Positions 34,895 through 44,494 are shown, counted from the stretch's first letter. The stretch: 64,000 nt of DNA from JABDMH01 sp965223165 (GCA_965223165.1 CBDCVQ010000019.1:620001-684000); one strand, 5' to 3'. Numbers and translations are program-made. The notes: generated from the sequence alone by a model not told the origin.

Positions 34895-36835
34895 TCAGCC
34901 TTTCCGGATCAATCCGATCCGCTGCAATATTTCTTGCACCTGGGCCAGGCCCCGAAATCTCGCCCACAGGGGGTCCACATTGACATAAATCAACCCGGGA
35001 TCTTTCTGCGCGAGGGCCTCATCGTAGTATGCGAGGGCCTTGGGAATGTCACCCCGGGCAAAGTAGGCGAGGGCAAATGCGGTGGGCGAGATCCAAATCC
35101 GCTCTTGCATAGCATGTAGGTGAGCCAGATATTGATCAAAAAGCGCCTGCTGACCATCTTGCAACGCAAAGACAAATCTCGCCGCACTATAAAGGTGGAT
35201 GGTGACCGGCATCTCGGTGCTCCCTGCAAAGGCCTCCCGCGCCCGGTCCATATCTCCAAGTAGATAATGACAGGTCCCCAGCATCTCCCTGGCCATGCGA
35301 TGTAGGGGATATTTCGCCACCAAAGGAATCAACACCTGGACTGCCTCGGCATACCTCCTTGCCCGGTAGTAGATATCGGCCAAGCTGATGATATTATTGA
35401 AACTCATCGGCTCGATCTGATGAGCCTTCTCCGCACATTGGACCGCCTCCTCCAATTGCAGGATCATACTGTGATAGTAGGCCTTGACCCGATAGGTGTC
35501 AGCCAGATTGGGTTGCAGTACCAGCGCCCTTTCGTAGTGTGCCTGAGCCTCGTCCCATTGATAGTGGTAGTAAAATCGAACCAAGCCGTACATGGTCTGG
35601 GCCTCTGCCACATGGGGATCAAGCTGCAGGGCCGCTTGCACGGCTGCTTCTGCTTTGGGAAATCCGAGTCGGGGCGCGTAGTTGCCAAAAACGACCCTGT
35701 AGAAGTAGGCGTAGGCTATGCTGGTGTGCGCATCGGCAAAGTCAGGGTCTATCGCAAGCGCCTCCTCAAAGCAAGCCAAGGCCGCATCGACATGTGTGCG
35801 CTGATCCAGGTAGCTTCTGCCCTGCAGATAGAGTCGGTACGCCTCCACCGCCTCGGTGCGATGCCGTATGAGGGGCTGCTTCTTCCGGTGCCCCAGCAGG
35901 TTGATCTTAAGCGCTCCCACCACCTGATCGGCGATCTCATCCTGAATACCGAAAATATCTTCCACCTGACGATCATATCGCTTCGTCCAAATCTCAAATC
36001 CATCGCTGCCATTGATCAGCTGCACTCCTACACGGACTCTCTTGCCCAAGGTGCGAACGCTCCCGGTCAGCACCTTCTCCACCTGAAGCTGCTTGGCAAT
36101 CTCGACGGGTGCTTGACCCGAGCCCTTAAAAACAAATGATGAGGCGCGACCAGCCACTTTGAGGTTTTCCACTTGGGCCAGACCATAGATGATCTCCTCT
36201 GAGATTCCGTCGCTGAAGTACTCCTGCTCCGGATCCGAGCTGCGGTTTTCAAAGGGTAGCACGGCGATCGATTGCTGTCGGTTCTGATCCTTAAACTTAC
36301 CCGTGATTTCACCCTGCTCAGGTACGGCCAATCCATCTCTTTGCAGCGCAAACACCTGCATGGGCTCCTGTACGTTCTTAAAATCGAAATGCCCTAGCGA
36401 GATGGTGGCAATGTCAGGGCGATTTCGGATTTCGTCTTGGATCTTCTCCGAGATTAATACCGCACCCGGCACACTCATCGACTCGACGCGTGCGGCTAGG
36501 TTCACACTACTGCCATAAATATTTTCGTCCTCAAGGATAACCTCTCCCTGATGGGCGCCCATACGCACCGGCACGGACGGGTCCGCCATAAACGCCTCCT
36601 GCAGCGCTATCGAGCATCGCACAGCATTGAGCACACTCTGGAAGATGAGCAAGCAACCATCGCCATAAAACTGCACGATTCGGCCGCTGTGCTCAGGCAC
36701 GATCTGCTCAATCCCCGCTCGAAATCGCTTGAGCTTGCGCACCGCCTCCTGCTCATCCTCTTGCATTAAGGCGGTATAACCGGCTATATCAGCGAAAAGT
36801 ATCGCGGCTAGCAACCGGTTGTCAGCGACGGGCAT
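34895..36835 (-). CDS. Class III nucleotide cyclase with TolB-like and TPR domains
   Basis: 646 aa. The cyclase homology domain (about 5-165) has metal-binding Asp16 (FADIAGYT) and Asp59 (YGDG), and the transition-state Asn112 and Arg116 (VNLAARVE), so it should be active. The base-selecting Lys/Asp pair of adenylate cyclases is replaced by Gln55 and Asn105. A TolB/FlgO-like domain follows (about 189-330, SIAVLPFENRSSDPEQEYFS), then TPR repeats (about 350-640). No membrane helix. The known family makes cAMP or cGMP; here the product is uncertain. Downstream genes are an ankyrin protein and a Pycsar-type effector. Confidence 0.88.
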   Translation of the reverse strand: MPVADNRLLAAILFADIAGYTALMQEDEQEAVRKLKRFRAGIEQIVPEHSGRIVQFYGDGCLLIFQSVLNAVRCSIALQEAFMADPSVPVRMGAHQGEVILEDENIYGSSVNLAARVESMSVPGAVLISEKIQDEIRNRPDIATISLGHFDFKNVQEPMQVFALQRDGLAVPEQGEITGKFKDQNRQQSIAVLPFENRSSDPEQEYFSDGISEEIIYGLAQVENLKVAGRASSFVFKGSGQAPVEIAKQLQVEKVLTGSVRTLGKRVRVGVQLINGSDGFEIWTKRYDRQVEDIFGIQDEIADQVVGALKINLLGHRKKQPLIRHRTEAVEAYRLYLQGRSYLDQRTHVDAALACFEEALAIDPDFADAHTSIAYAYFYRVVFGNYAPRLGFPKAEAAVQAALQLDPHVAEAQTMYGLVRFYYHYQWDEAQAHYERALVLQPNLADTYRVKAYYHSMILQLEEAVQCAEKAHQIEPMSFNNIISLADIYYRARRYAEAVQVLIPLVAKYPLHRMAREMLGTCHYLLGDMDRAREAFAGSTEMPVTIHLYSAARFVFALQDGQQALFDQYLAHLHAMQERIWISPTAFALAYFARGDIPKALAYYDEALAQKDPGLIYVNVDPLWARFRGLAQVQEILQRIGLIRKG

Positions 36836-37358
36836 CGGCTTGGATTTGATTTTCTGTGGGCGTGATCAATTGATGGACTTAAGATAGCTCAATAAATCAT
36901 GCCGCCCAACCGGGCGACAGCGAGGTGTCCCTGGGATGAGTGGCCCATCAAAAGGGCCTCTGAGGGCTACTGGCCCGCTCAGATGGGTCAACATATCTAA
37001 TGCGAAGCTCCTGCTAGTTTGTGTCAGGCGAGGACGCCTGACACGACCAGGTTGAGCTTGTTGCGTTATTCCAACGGCAACTAGCCTCTCGATCCACACA
37101 TCCCAGGTCAGGCCGCGTCTGGCGTCCCCGCCAAAGGCCATTGGGTAGCAAGTTGTCACCCTGAGGCCTTGATCATGCGATTGCCCTGCCCCACTGGGGA
37201 CGACCCTGCGCTTCCACTTTGCCCTGGCTCTGACCTCTTTTGAGGGACACGCCACCCCGGTGCATTTGGCCCCGCAAGACAAGCATATGTCATGCGCTAT
37301 CTTCTCGATTGTGCCTGATAAGTCCTACATTTAATCCAACACACCAAATCATCTGGTT
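36836..37358. other. 523-bp intergenic region with hairpins and palindromic element copy 2
   Basis: Between the divergent cyclase and aquaporin genes. 36895-36985 holds several small hairpins (for example CGCCC-AACC-GGGCG and GGCCC-ATCAAAA-GGGCC), and 36985-37195 is the second copy of the dispersed palindromic element. 37200-37358 should hold the aquaporin promoter. No gene seen. Confidence 0.5.
36985..37195. repeat. Dispersed palindromic intergenic element, copy 2
   Basis: Carries CAACATATCTAATGCGAAG (36989-37007), the perfect 10-bp-stem hairpin GTGTCAGGCG-AGGA-CGCCTGACAC (37021-37044), a partly decayed second hairpin GCGTCTGGCG-TCCC-CGCCAAAGGC (37115-37138, two mismatches), and CTTGATCATGCGATTGCCCT near its end. 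The block order differs from copy 1 because the CAACATATC block comes first here. Confidence 0.75.
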
Positions 37359-38000
37359 ATGAAGAAGTTCATAGTAGAGTTCATTGGAACCTTTTTTTTC
37401 GTGCTGACCATAGTGGTGTCCGTCAACAATGGGACGGCCCAGGGCTTCGCACCGCTGGCCATCGGGACTGCTCTGATGGTAGTCGTATATGCGGGAGGCC
37501 ATATTTCCGGTGGTCACTACAATCCCGCCGTGACCCTGGCAGTTTTCCTCCGGGGCAAATGTCCGGGGTCGCAAGTCCTGCCGTATATGGTATCCCAGGT
37601 ACTGGGCGGAGTGCTGGCAGCATTCATCGGCTTATATCTGCTGGGTACCGTCCCCAGTGCGTCCATTCCGACTAACCCGGGTACATTGGACGTGCTACCG
37701 GCGCTGCTTGCTGAGTTTTTGGGTACGTTTTTGCTCTGTTTTGTGGTGCTGCAGACAGCAACGACCAAATCTACCGAGGGTAACTCCTACTACGGCTTAG
37801 CCATTGGCTTCACCGTCATGTGCATGGCGTACTCGCTGGGCGCGGTGTCGGGAGGTGCTTTTAATCCGGCGGTGGCGGCTGGTGTCACCACGGCGCAAAT
37901 GGCTGCTTGGTCCGATATCTGGATCTTCCTCCTGGGTAGCCTGGCGGCAGGGGCGGTATCTGCCAGCGTGTTTGGTTTGGTATACGGTCGAGGAGACTAA
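37359..38000 (+). CDS. Aquaporin / MIP-family channel
   Basis: 213 aa, six membrane helices and two half-helices. Both NPA boxes are intact: GGHISGGHYNPAVTLA (first half) and GAVSGGAFNPAVAAG (second half). The start MKKFIVEFIGTFFFVLTIV is typical for AqpZ-like water channels. The second NPA is followed by Ala-Ala-Gly where classical AqpZ has the pore Arg ('NPARS'), so the selectivity filter may be unusual and the solute could differ from water. Inner membrane. No operon partner. Confidence 0.9.
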   Translation: MKKFIVEFIGTFFFVLTIVVSVNNGTAQGFAPLAIGTALMVVVYAGGHISGGHYNPAVTLAVFLRGKCPGSQVLPYMVSQVLGGVLAAFIGLYLLGTVPSASIPTNPGTLDVLPALLAEFLGTFLLCFVVLQTATTKSTEGNSYYGLAIGFTVMCMAYSLGAVSGGAFNPAVAAGVTTAQMAAWSDIWIFLLGSLAAGAVSASVFGLVYGRGD

Positions 38001-38145
38001 GCCTAAAGTTGGACTAGACTGCCGCTGTCGCGGTGGGAGCAGGAAGATCGCATCTAAGAAATCATGTAGTTTACGCGTTATCTCGTGGAGAGGACGGACT
38101 GGATCCTTTGTCTCCGTAGATAAGCTTGCGAAAGTTAGTGACGAC

Positions 38146-39333
38146 ATGAAGAAACTACTGGTTTGTGCGGTCTTATTTTCCCAGATCCTCTTCTGGGGCT
38201 GTGGCTCGGATCAGGAGGCGAGAGAGCAGCCGGTGATCAGTGCCTCACTAGATCGCCTTTCGCGCATTTATCCGTTGCCGGAGCAGGTCAAGGCCCCCGC
38301 CAATAACCCCATGACATCGCAGAAGGTGGAGCTGGGCCGTCTGTTGTTTTTTGATCCCATTTTGTCCGGGGATCGAGATATTGCCTGTGCCACTTGTCAT
38401 CATCCCCGCAACGGTTTTGCCGAAAGTCGAGATATTTCGATCGGCACCAACGGCCAGGGATTTGGTGGACAACGGACCTTCCGATCACCCAATGATATCC
38501 CCTTCGTCAAGCGCAACGCCCATACCGTACTCAACACGGCCTTCAACGGCATCAATCTCCATCGCAGGTATGACCCCGAGCAGGCCCCCATGTTTTGGGA
38601 CAGTCGAGTCAGCAGCTTGGAGGCGCAAGCACTGGAGCCGATCAAGGCCCTGGAGGAAATGCGCGGTCGTCACTACAGTGAGACCGAGATACTTCAAGAA
38701 GTCGTGGATCGCCTGGATCAGAATGCCACCTATCGATCCCTATTTGCAGAGGCCTTCCCCGCCTCTGATCCAGCTGTTTCCGCCGAGAATCTGGCCAAAG
38801 CGATCGCCACCTATGAGCGCTCGCTGGTAGGAGGCAACAGTCGGTTTGATCGTTTTAGGCGTGGGGACAAGTCGGCCCTATCCGAATCCGAACAAGCCGG
38901 CATGCAGAAATTCATTGAGGTGGGATGCGCCCAGTGCCACAACGGTCCGATGTTTTCTGACTTCAAGATGCATGTGCTGGGTGTACCTGATCATCCGGGC
39001 CTGCCGGAGCGAGATCTGGGCACCGGCGATACCCTGGCTTTTCGGACACCCACGCTGCGCAATTTGCGCTTCACCTTTCCCTTCATGCACAACGGCACGT
39101 TTAAGTCCACCACCGAGATTCTTGAGTTTTATGAAGACCTGTCGATGGGCAAGTCTCGCAATCCCAACATACCCATCGACCAGATCGATCCGCTGGCGCG
39201 GGGGCTTACCCTTAAAGCCCGTGATTTTGGACCGATCAACAATTTCCTGCTCAGTCTCAACGACGATGACTTCGATCAAACCGTGCCCGAATCGGTACCC
39301 AGCGGACTGCCTGTGGGGGGGAATATTGACTAG
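38146..39333 (+). CDS. Di-haem cytochrome c peroxidase, lipoprotein
   Basis: 395 aa from the ATG at 38146, where a signal with lipobox FWGC (Cys19) starts; the open frame upstream overlaps the aquaporin gene and is spurious. Two c-type haem sites are present: CATCH at 81-85 and CAQCH at 261-265. The region LGRLLFFDPILSGDRDIAC and FRTPTLRNLRFTFPFMHNGTF is typical of the CCP/MauG family. It reduces hydrogen peroxide in the periplasm or acts as a MauG-like oxidase. Confidence 0.93.
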   Translation: MKKLLVCAVLFSQILFWGCGSDQEAREQPVISASLDRLSRIYPLPEQVKAPANNPMTSQKVELGRLLFFDPILSGDRDIACATCHHPRNGFAESRDISIGTNGQGFGGQRTFRSPNDIPFVKRNAHTVLNTAFNGINLHRRYDPEQAPMFWDSRVSSLEAQALEPIKALEEMRGRHYSETEILQEVVDRLDQNATYRSLFAEAFPASDPAVSAENLAKAIATYERSLVGGNSRFDRFRRGDKSALSESEQAGMQKFIEVGCAQCHNGPMFSDFKMHVLGVPDHPGLPERDLGTGDTLAFRTPTLRNLRFTFPFMHNGTFKSTTEILEFYEDLSMGKSRNPNIPIDQIDPLARGLTLKARDFGPINNFLLSLNDDDFDQTVPESVPSGLPVGGNID

Positions 39334-39879
39334 TACCAGCTAGTGATCCGCCATACAAATGACGGCACGCCCTGACCTACCGCAAGGCGCACTCAACTGA
39401 TGCGATGACACACCAAGAATTTATCCGATCTGTGCTGGACATCCCGTCGACAAATGTCCAATACAGGCAGCGACTCTTGATAGTGACACAACCTCTACGA
39501 TCCCAGGGCCACAAGACAATTGACACGTAATTTCATTATCTGATTTGTAGTTATTCATATCCTTTAAAATCGATGTTCAAGTGCTCACCTACGCAGCACT
39601 GGCAGTGCACGGTCCGTTTGTAAAGTGGATTCCCGTCTGGATACGGATCCGATTCCAGGTGAATCGGGGTGTCCAAGGGAGACCTGAATATGATGCCTCA
39701 ACTATCTACTTCGTCCCCAGGGCGAGTGGGTTTTTGCTGTACGCAAAAGCCACACCTCTTCCTTAGCGTAGGCGGCCACTTCTGGCAGCTTCACGCGTCC
39801 ATCTCATCAATCTATGTGGCTGTGATAGTTGAGAGCGTTCGCACAGACGCGACCTTATCTCATTCTAAATTTCAGTTAT
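39334..39879. other. 546-bp leader and promoter region of the SusCD operon
   Basis: No gene recognised. The region becomes AT-rich around 39520-39570, where ATTTCATTATCTGATTTGTA suggests a promoter, but no element can be assigned with confidence. A TAAATTTC lies 15 bp before the SusC start. Confidence 0.35.
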
Positions 39880-42800
39880 ATGAAAAAGCAGCTACTTCTA
39901 CTGGCCACAGTGCTTCTGGCATGTGGTTCGGTACTTGGACAACGAACGGTCACTGGCAAAGTGACGGACACCGATGGGATGGCTCTGCTGGGAGCCAGCG
40001 TGCTCGTGAAGGGCACCACCATCGGGACCACTACAGATTTGGACGGAACCTACTCACTTGAGGTTCCAGCCGATGCAACGACGTTAGTATTTAGCTACAC
40101 GGGATACAACCAGCAGGAGGTGCAACTCGGGGCGTCCAATACACTGGATATCACCCTCGACGAAGGCGTGGATCTGGGCGAGATCATCATCACGGGTGTC
40201 GCCACCGGCACCTCGAAGAAGAAGGTGACCTTTACCATCAACCAGCTGGGCACTGAGCAGCTGCAGGAAGTACCTTCTACCTCCGCAGCCCAAGCGCTGC
40301 AAGGCAAAATTGCCGGGGTACAGGTGGTGAATGCCACAGGAACACCTGGTCAGGCCCCAACCATCAAGATTAGAGGGGCCACGGGGCTGATCGGTAGTCA
40401 AAACCCCCTGATTATCGTCGATGGGGTAATGATCGAAGGGTCACTCGCCGACATCAACATGGAGGACGTGGAGACGATCGAAGTGGTCAAGGGGGCAGCC
40501 GCCTCCGCGCTCTATGGCTCCCGAGCGGCCAACGGTGTGGTCGTCATCAAAACGAAGCGGGGAGCAGATGGCTCCGGCAGGACGACAGTAAAATACCGGA
40601 CGGAATATGGGATCTCACAACTGGCACGCGAGATGGAACTTGCTGATCACCATTCCTATAAACTCGCCTCGGACTGGCAATCGGAATCTCGCTACACCAG
40701 GTTTGATGGGGAGACCTACAATGCGGACGGACTATTGATTGATGGTGCCCGGTCACTCGATGACGACCACTATGCTGACAATCCCTATGCCGTCCTCAAC
40801 AATCACTTCGACAATTTCTACAAAGACGGCAACTTCAGCACACATTATCTGTCTGTCGGCAGCAGCACGGACAAAACCAATTTTCTCCTCTCCTATCAAT
40901 ATCAGGATCAAGAGGGAATCATTCAGGGGAGCAAAGGTTTTCAGCGGAATAATATCCGCTTCAACCTGGATCATCAGCTGACGGACAAAATATTACTCAG
41001 TACCAGCAATCTCATTTCCCTCGCTAAGGAAGATCGCATCGGAGGGGGAGGCAATTTTGGAAATAGTACGGGCGGCCCCTTCTACGACCTCTTATTCATG
41101 GCTCCTGATGTCAACCTCAATGGCACCAATGAGGAGGACGGCACACCGTTTAATATTGACGCAGATCCATACTCCAACGAAGACAATCCGCTCTATCAGC
41201 TCGCCAATGTCAGCAACAAGTTGGAACGCAACGGAGTGCTGAGCTCGACAAAGATCACCTATGACATGTTCAACTGGTTGTCTCTGGACGCGCAGTACAG
41301 TTATGAGCGTCGCAATCGCATACGGGAGGAGATTCAGAAGAAGGGATATCTGCAAAGGGGAGATTCCCCGGGTCAGGCCACCGCTGATGATGGATCTCTG
41401 GAACTGGACAAGCTCGAAGGTCTGGCGCAAACCTTTCAGGCCACGGCGCTCATTGTGAAAGATTTCAATGATTTTCACCTGCGCTCTCGGCTCAGCTATC
41501 TGTATGAAGACAACGAATTAAAATTCAGCGAAATCGATGGCAATGACCTTGCCTTTGTAGGAGTAACCTCGCTGGAAAACGCTGTAAAAATTACCGGTCG
41601 CTCCGAGATCCGCAGAATTAAGGCGGAAAATCTGATCGGGATTGTCGACTTTGACTACCGCGATAAATACATCGCTTCGGCTCTTTTTAGGAGAGACGGT
41701 GCGTCTCAATTTGGCGCCGATGAACGATATCACAATTATTTCCGGGTGTCCGGAGCGTACCGTATCAGCGAGGACCTGCAGATTCCTGGCATCGACGAAT
41801 TCAAAATTAGAGCCGCCTATGGAACGGCGGGATTGCGGCCCGGCTTTGCCGCCCAATACGAAGTCTATCAACTAGCTCCTGAAGGGACGGCGGCCGCCTT
41901 TCTCAAAGGCAATCGCAATTTAAAACCCTCCCTCTCCAAGGAGTTGGAAATCGGAATAAATCTGGATTTCTTGGAGCGCTTTTCGCTGGAATTGGTGCAC
42001 GCTAACAACAAGGTGGAAGATGCTTTCTGGCCAGCCTCGCTCTCTTCGGCGCTCGAGGGGTTTCCCAATCAATGGAGAAATACCGGAGACCTGGAAACGA
42101 ATTCGTACGAAGCGTCGCTAGGCGTTAATCTTGTCAGCAGTAAAAATGTTGACTGGAGTGCCAATTTCATCTTCAGTCGCGAACGGACCAAAATCACCAA
42201 ACTCACGATTCCGCCAACGCAGACGGGGCCTGCCAGTGCTTTCTTTTTTAGAGAAGGCGAGACCTTTGGCATCATCTACGGTAGAAAATGGGTCACGAGC
42301 ATGAGCGAAATGTCCGGACAGATCCCCGAAGGAAAATCACTGTCGGACTATAAACTCAATGTAGATGGCTACGTCATCGAATCTGCCACCGAAGGTACGA
42401 TAAACGAGCGGGCCATCCACCTGGACCAGGATCAGGATGGCATCCCCGACCTGGCGGTGATCGGAGACATCAATTCGGATTTCAACTTCAGTTTTGGCAC
42501 CAATTTCCGCTGGAAAAATCTTTCCGCCTATATGCTATGGGATTGGAAGCAAGGAGGAGACATCTACTGGCAGACCGGACAATGGATCTATCGGGAAGAC
42601 CGAGCCAAGGATTTTGATCAGGCGGGTAAGCCGGACAATCAGAAGAAAGCCCGAGATTACTATGCCGGGCTATACGATGTCAATAACACCAACTCGCATT
42701 TTGTGCGAGACGGCACCTATGTCAAGTTGAGAGAACTGTCCCTATACTACAATCTGAAGTCAAATCAGCTCGGTTCTTTGGGCGGCGTCTTCCAGGGCAT

Positions 42801-42960
42801 CAAATTTGGACTGGTAGGCAGAAATATTTTGACATTCACCGATTTTCCTGGATTTGATCCTGAGGTAGGTGAACTCGATCAGGGCATCAATTTCGGCTTT
42901 GACGGATTTGGTTATCCGAATTTTCGCACGATCACCGGATCCATCCAGGTCACCTTCTAA
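39880..42960 (+). CDS. SusC/RagA-family TonB-dependent outer-membrane transporter
   Basis: 1026 aa from the ATG at 39880, giving the signal MKKQLLLLATVLLACGSVLGQ. An N-terminal CarboxypepD_reg domain (RTVTGKVTDTDGMALLGASV) precedes the plug (about 115-235, with TSAAQALQGKIAGVQVVN, IKIRGATGLIGSQNPLIIVDGV and SALYGSRAANGVV) and the 22-strand barrel, ending FRTITGSIQVTF. It imports large glycan or peptide ligands with its SusD partner, powered by TonB. The SusD gene follows 18 bp downstream. Confidence 0.96.
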   Translation: MKKQLLLLATVLLACGSVLGQRTVTGKVTDTDGMALLGASVLVKGTTIGTTTDLDGTYSLEVPADATTLVFSYTGYNQQEVQLGASNTLDITLDEGVDLGEIIITGVATGTSKKKVTFTINQLGTEQLQEVPSTSAAQALQGKIAGVQVVNATGTPGQAPTIKIRGATGLIGSQNPLIIVDGVMIEGSLADINMEDVETIEVVKGAAASALYGSRAANGVVVIKTKRGADGSGRTTVKYRTEYGISQLAREMELADHHSYKLASDWQSESRYTRFDGETYNADGLLIDGARSLDDDHYADNPYAVLNNHFDNFYKDGNFSTHYLSVGSSTDKTNFLLSYQYQDQEGIIQGSKGFQRNNIRFNLDHQLTDKILLSTSNLISLAKEDRIGGGGNFGNSTGGPFYDLLFMAPDVNLNGTNEEDGTPFNIDADPYSNEDNPLYQLANVSNKLERNGVLSSTKITYDMFNWLSLDAQYSYERRNRIREEIQKKGYLQRGDSPGQATADDGSLELDKLEGLAQTFQATALIVKDFNDFHLRSRLSYLYEDNELKFSEIDGNDLAFVGVTSLENAVKITGRSEIRRIKAENLIGIVDFDYRDKYIASALFRRDGASQFGADERYHNYFRVSGAYRISEDLQIPGIDEFKIRAAYGTAGLRPGFAAQYEVYQLAPEGTAAAFLKGNRNLKPSLSKELEIGINLDFLERFSLELVHANNKVEDAFWPASLSSALEGFPNQWRNTGDLETNSYEASLGVNLVSSKNVDWSANFIFSRERTKITKLTIPPTQTGPASAFFFREGETFGIIYGRKWVTSMSEMSGQIPEGKSLSDYKLNVDGYVIESATEGTINERAIHLDQDQDGIPDLAVIGDINSDFNFSFGTNFRWKNLSAYMLWDWKQGGDIYWQTGQWIYREDRAKDFDQAGKPDNQKKARDYYAGLYDVNNTNSHFVRDGTYVKLRELSLYYNLKSNQLGSLGGVFQGIKFGLVGRNILTFTDFPGFDPEVGELDQGINFGFDGFGYPNFRTITGSIQVTF

Positions 42961-42978
42961 ACCATATAATGGCGAATC

Positions 42979-44433
42979 ATGAAAAATTTAAAATATATAT
43001 TCATTTTACTTTTGCTGGGGCTGGTTTCTTGTGCCGATCTCGAAGTAGAGAACCCCAATGACCCAGACACAGACCGAGTTTTGGGGACTCCCCAAGACCT
43101 CCTGAATATTGTCAAATCGGGCGCTAATACCTGGTACAACAATGTCCACGACTTCGGCTGGCGCATGACCGTCTCGGTCATGGCGGATGCCCATACCTGC
43201 TCATGGGGAAATGCCGGCATGCGGGACATGAGCAACGAACCCCGCAAGCAATGGGACAACAGTGTGCAATACGGCAATGCCTACGTCACGGAAGAGCAGT
43301 ACAACGAGTCTTATGCGGTGATCAACCAGGTCAATCGAGTCTTGCAGGCGCTTGCCGAAGGAAAGGGGGACGCACTGGGTGACGACAAAGATCGCATTAA
43401 AGCGTTTGGGCATTTCCTATTGGGGCTCAATTTTGGCTATCTGGGCCTCACCTTCAATCAGGCAGTCATCACCAGACCGGGAGAGGAGGTCTCCGCGGAG
43501 ACCTTTGATTTCAGCCCATACGACGAAGTCATTTCTTACGCCGTGGAAAACCTTGACCAGGCGATCAGTACCGCTGCGTCCGCATCATCTGCAAGCTATG
43601 ATGGGTGGTTTAATGGAGTGACATTAGACCGGGAGTTTTTTATTGAACTCTGCCACACCTACGCAGCCAAGTTTCTGATGCTGTCTGCCCGCACCCAAGC
43701 CCAGACGGATGCGGTGGATTGGAACAAGGTGCTTGCCTATGCGCAAAACGGATTGACGGAAGACTTTACCGTGATGAATGACGGCGACCAGTGGATCGCC
43801 TGGGGACAAGCCTACTCCAACCGACCGGGTTGGGTCCGGACCGATCTGCGAGTGATCAGCCTCATGGATCCGGATTACCCGAATCACTTTTCCGATGATC
43901 AGACGAGCCTTGATCCGGCCACCTCTGCGGATGCGCGGCTTGAATCAGACTGGGAGTACAATTCTACGGTGCCCTTCCGGGCCAATCGCGGACTGTACCA
44001 CTACTCCAATTATCGCTACAGTAGGCTGGATCCACTGCCCACCGATCTGGAGGGGCCGGCCCCAGATACCTATCAGGCCGAGAACGAGTTGATCATGGCA
44101 GAAGCGTTGGCTCGGCTGGGGCAGATCTCGGAGGCCTTGGAGATATTAAACGTAGGAACGCGTGTGACCCGAGGTGGACTTGATCCGCTTACCAGCACCG
44201 ATGCTGAAGAAGTACTGGATGCCATTTTCTATGAAAGAGAAATTGAACTTTTTTCATCCGCTGCGGGACTGCCCTGGTATGACATGCGGCGGCGTGATCT
44301 ATTGCAGAAAGGTACCCTACTACATTTTCCCGTACCCGGTCGCGAACTCGAAACCCTGCAGCGGTCCTCCTATTCATTTGGAGGGGAGGCCAATGCAGAC
44401 GGCGTGAACACCTCCAATGGAGGCTGGCGATGA
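42979..44433 (+). CDS. SusD/RagB-family nutrient-binding lipoprotein
   Basis: 484 aa. Lipoprotein signal MKNLKYIFILLLLGLVSC with Cys18, then DLEVENPNDPDTDRVLGTPQDLL, a standard SusD start. TPR-type helices and the C-terminal block (ENELIMAEALARLG, ILNVGTRVTRGG, IFYEREIELF, WYDMRRRDLLQKGT) are as in the family. It is the lid of the SusC transporter at the cell surface. No polysaccharide lyase or hydrolase sits in this operon, so the ligand may be protein- or peptide-derived. A terminator follows. Confidence 0.93.
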   Translation: MKNLKYIFILLLLGLVSCADLEVENPNDPDTDRVLGTPQDLLNIVKSGANTWYNNVHDFGWRMTVSVMADAHTCSWGNAGMRDMSNEPRKQWDNSVQYGNAYVTEEQYNESYAVINQVNRVLQALAEGKGDALGDDKDRIKAFGHFLLGLNFGYLGLTFNQAVITRPGEEVSAETFDFSPYDEVISYAVENLDQAISTAASASSASYDGWFNGVTLDREFFIELCHTYAAKFLMLSARTQAQTDAVDWNKVLAYAQNGLTEDFTVMNDGDQWIAWGQAYSNRPGWVRTDLRVISLMDPDYPNHFSDDQTSLDPATSADARLESDWEYNSTVPFRANRGLYHYSNYRYSRLDPLPTDLEGPAPDTYQAENELIMAEALARLGQISEALEILNVGTRVTRGGLDPLTSTDAEEVLDAIFYEREIELFSSAAGLPWYDMRRRDLLQKGTLLHFPVPGRELETLQRSSYSFGGEANADGVNTSNGGWR

Positions 44434-44464
44434 TTTAATTAAAATCCACATACTTTTAAGATGT

Positions 44465-44494
44465 TCCCGATGGCAAAAGTGTCATCGGGATTTT
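44465..44494 (+). terminator. Rho-independent terminator of the SusCD operon
   Basis: TCCCGATG, a 10-base loop, CATCGGGA and then TTTT. The perfect 8-bp stem lies 32 bp after the SusD stop codon. It overlaps the first bases of the open frame that leads to the next gene, supporting a later start for that gene. Confidence 0.82.

Noticed and set aside
37804..38145. N-terminal extension of the peroxidase frame
   Set aside because: It runs through the aquaporin gene in another frame and has no signal; a proper lipoprotein signal begins at 38146.
39829..39879. Upstream start for the SusC gene
   Set aside because: A canonical signal peptide begins at the ATG at 39880; the extra 17 residues are not signal-like.
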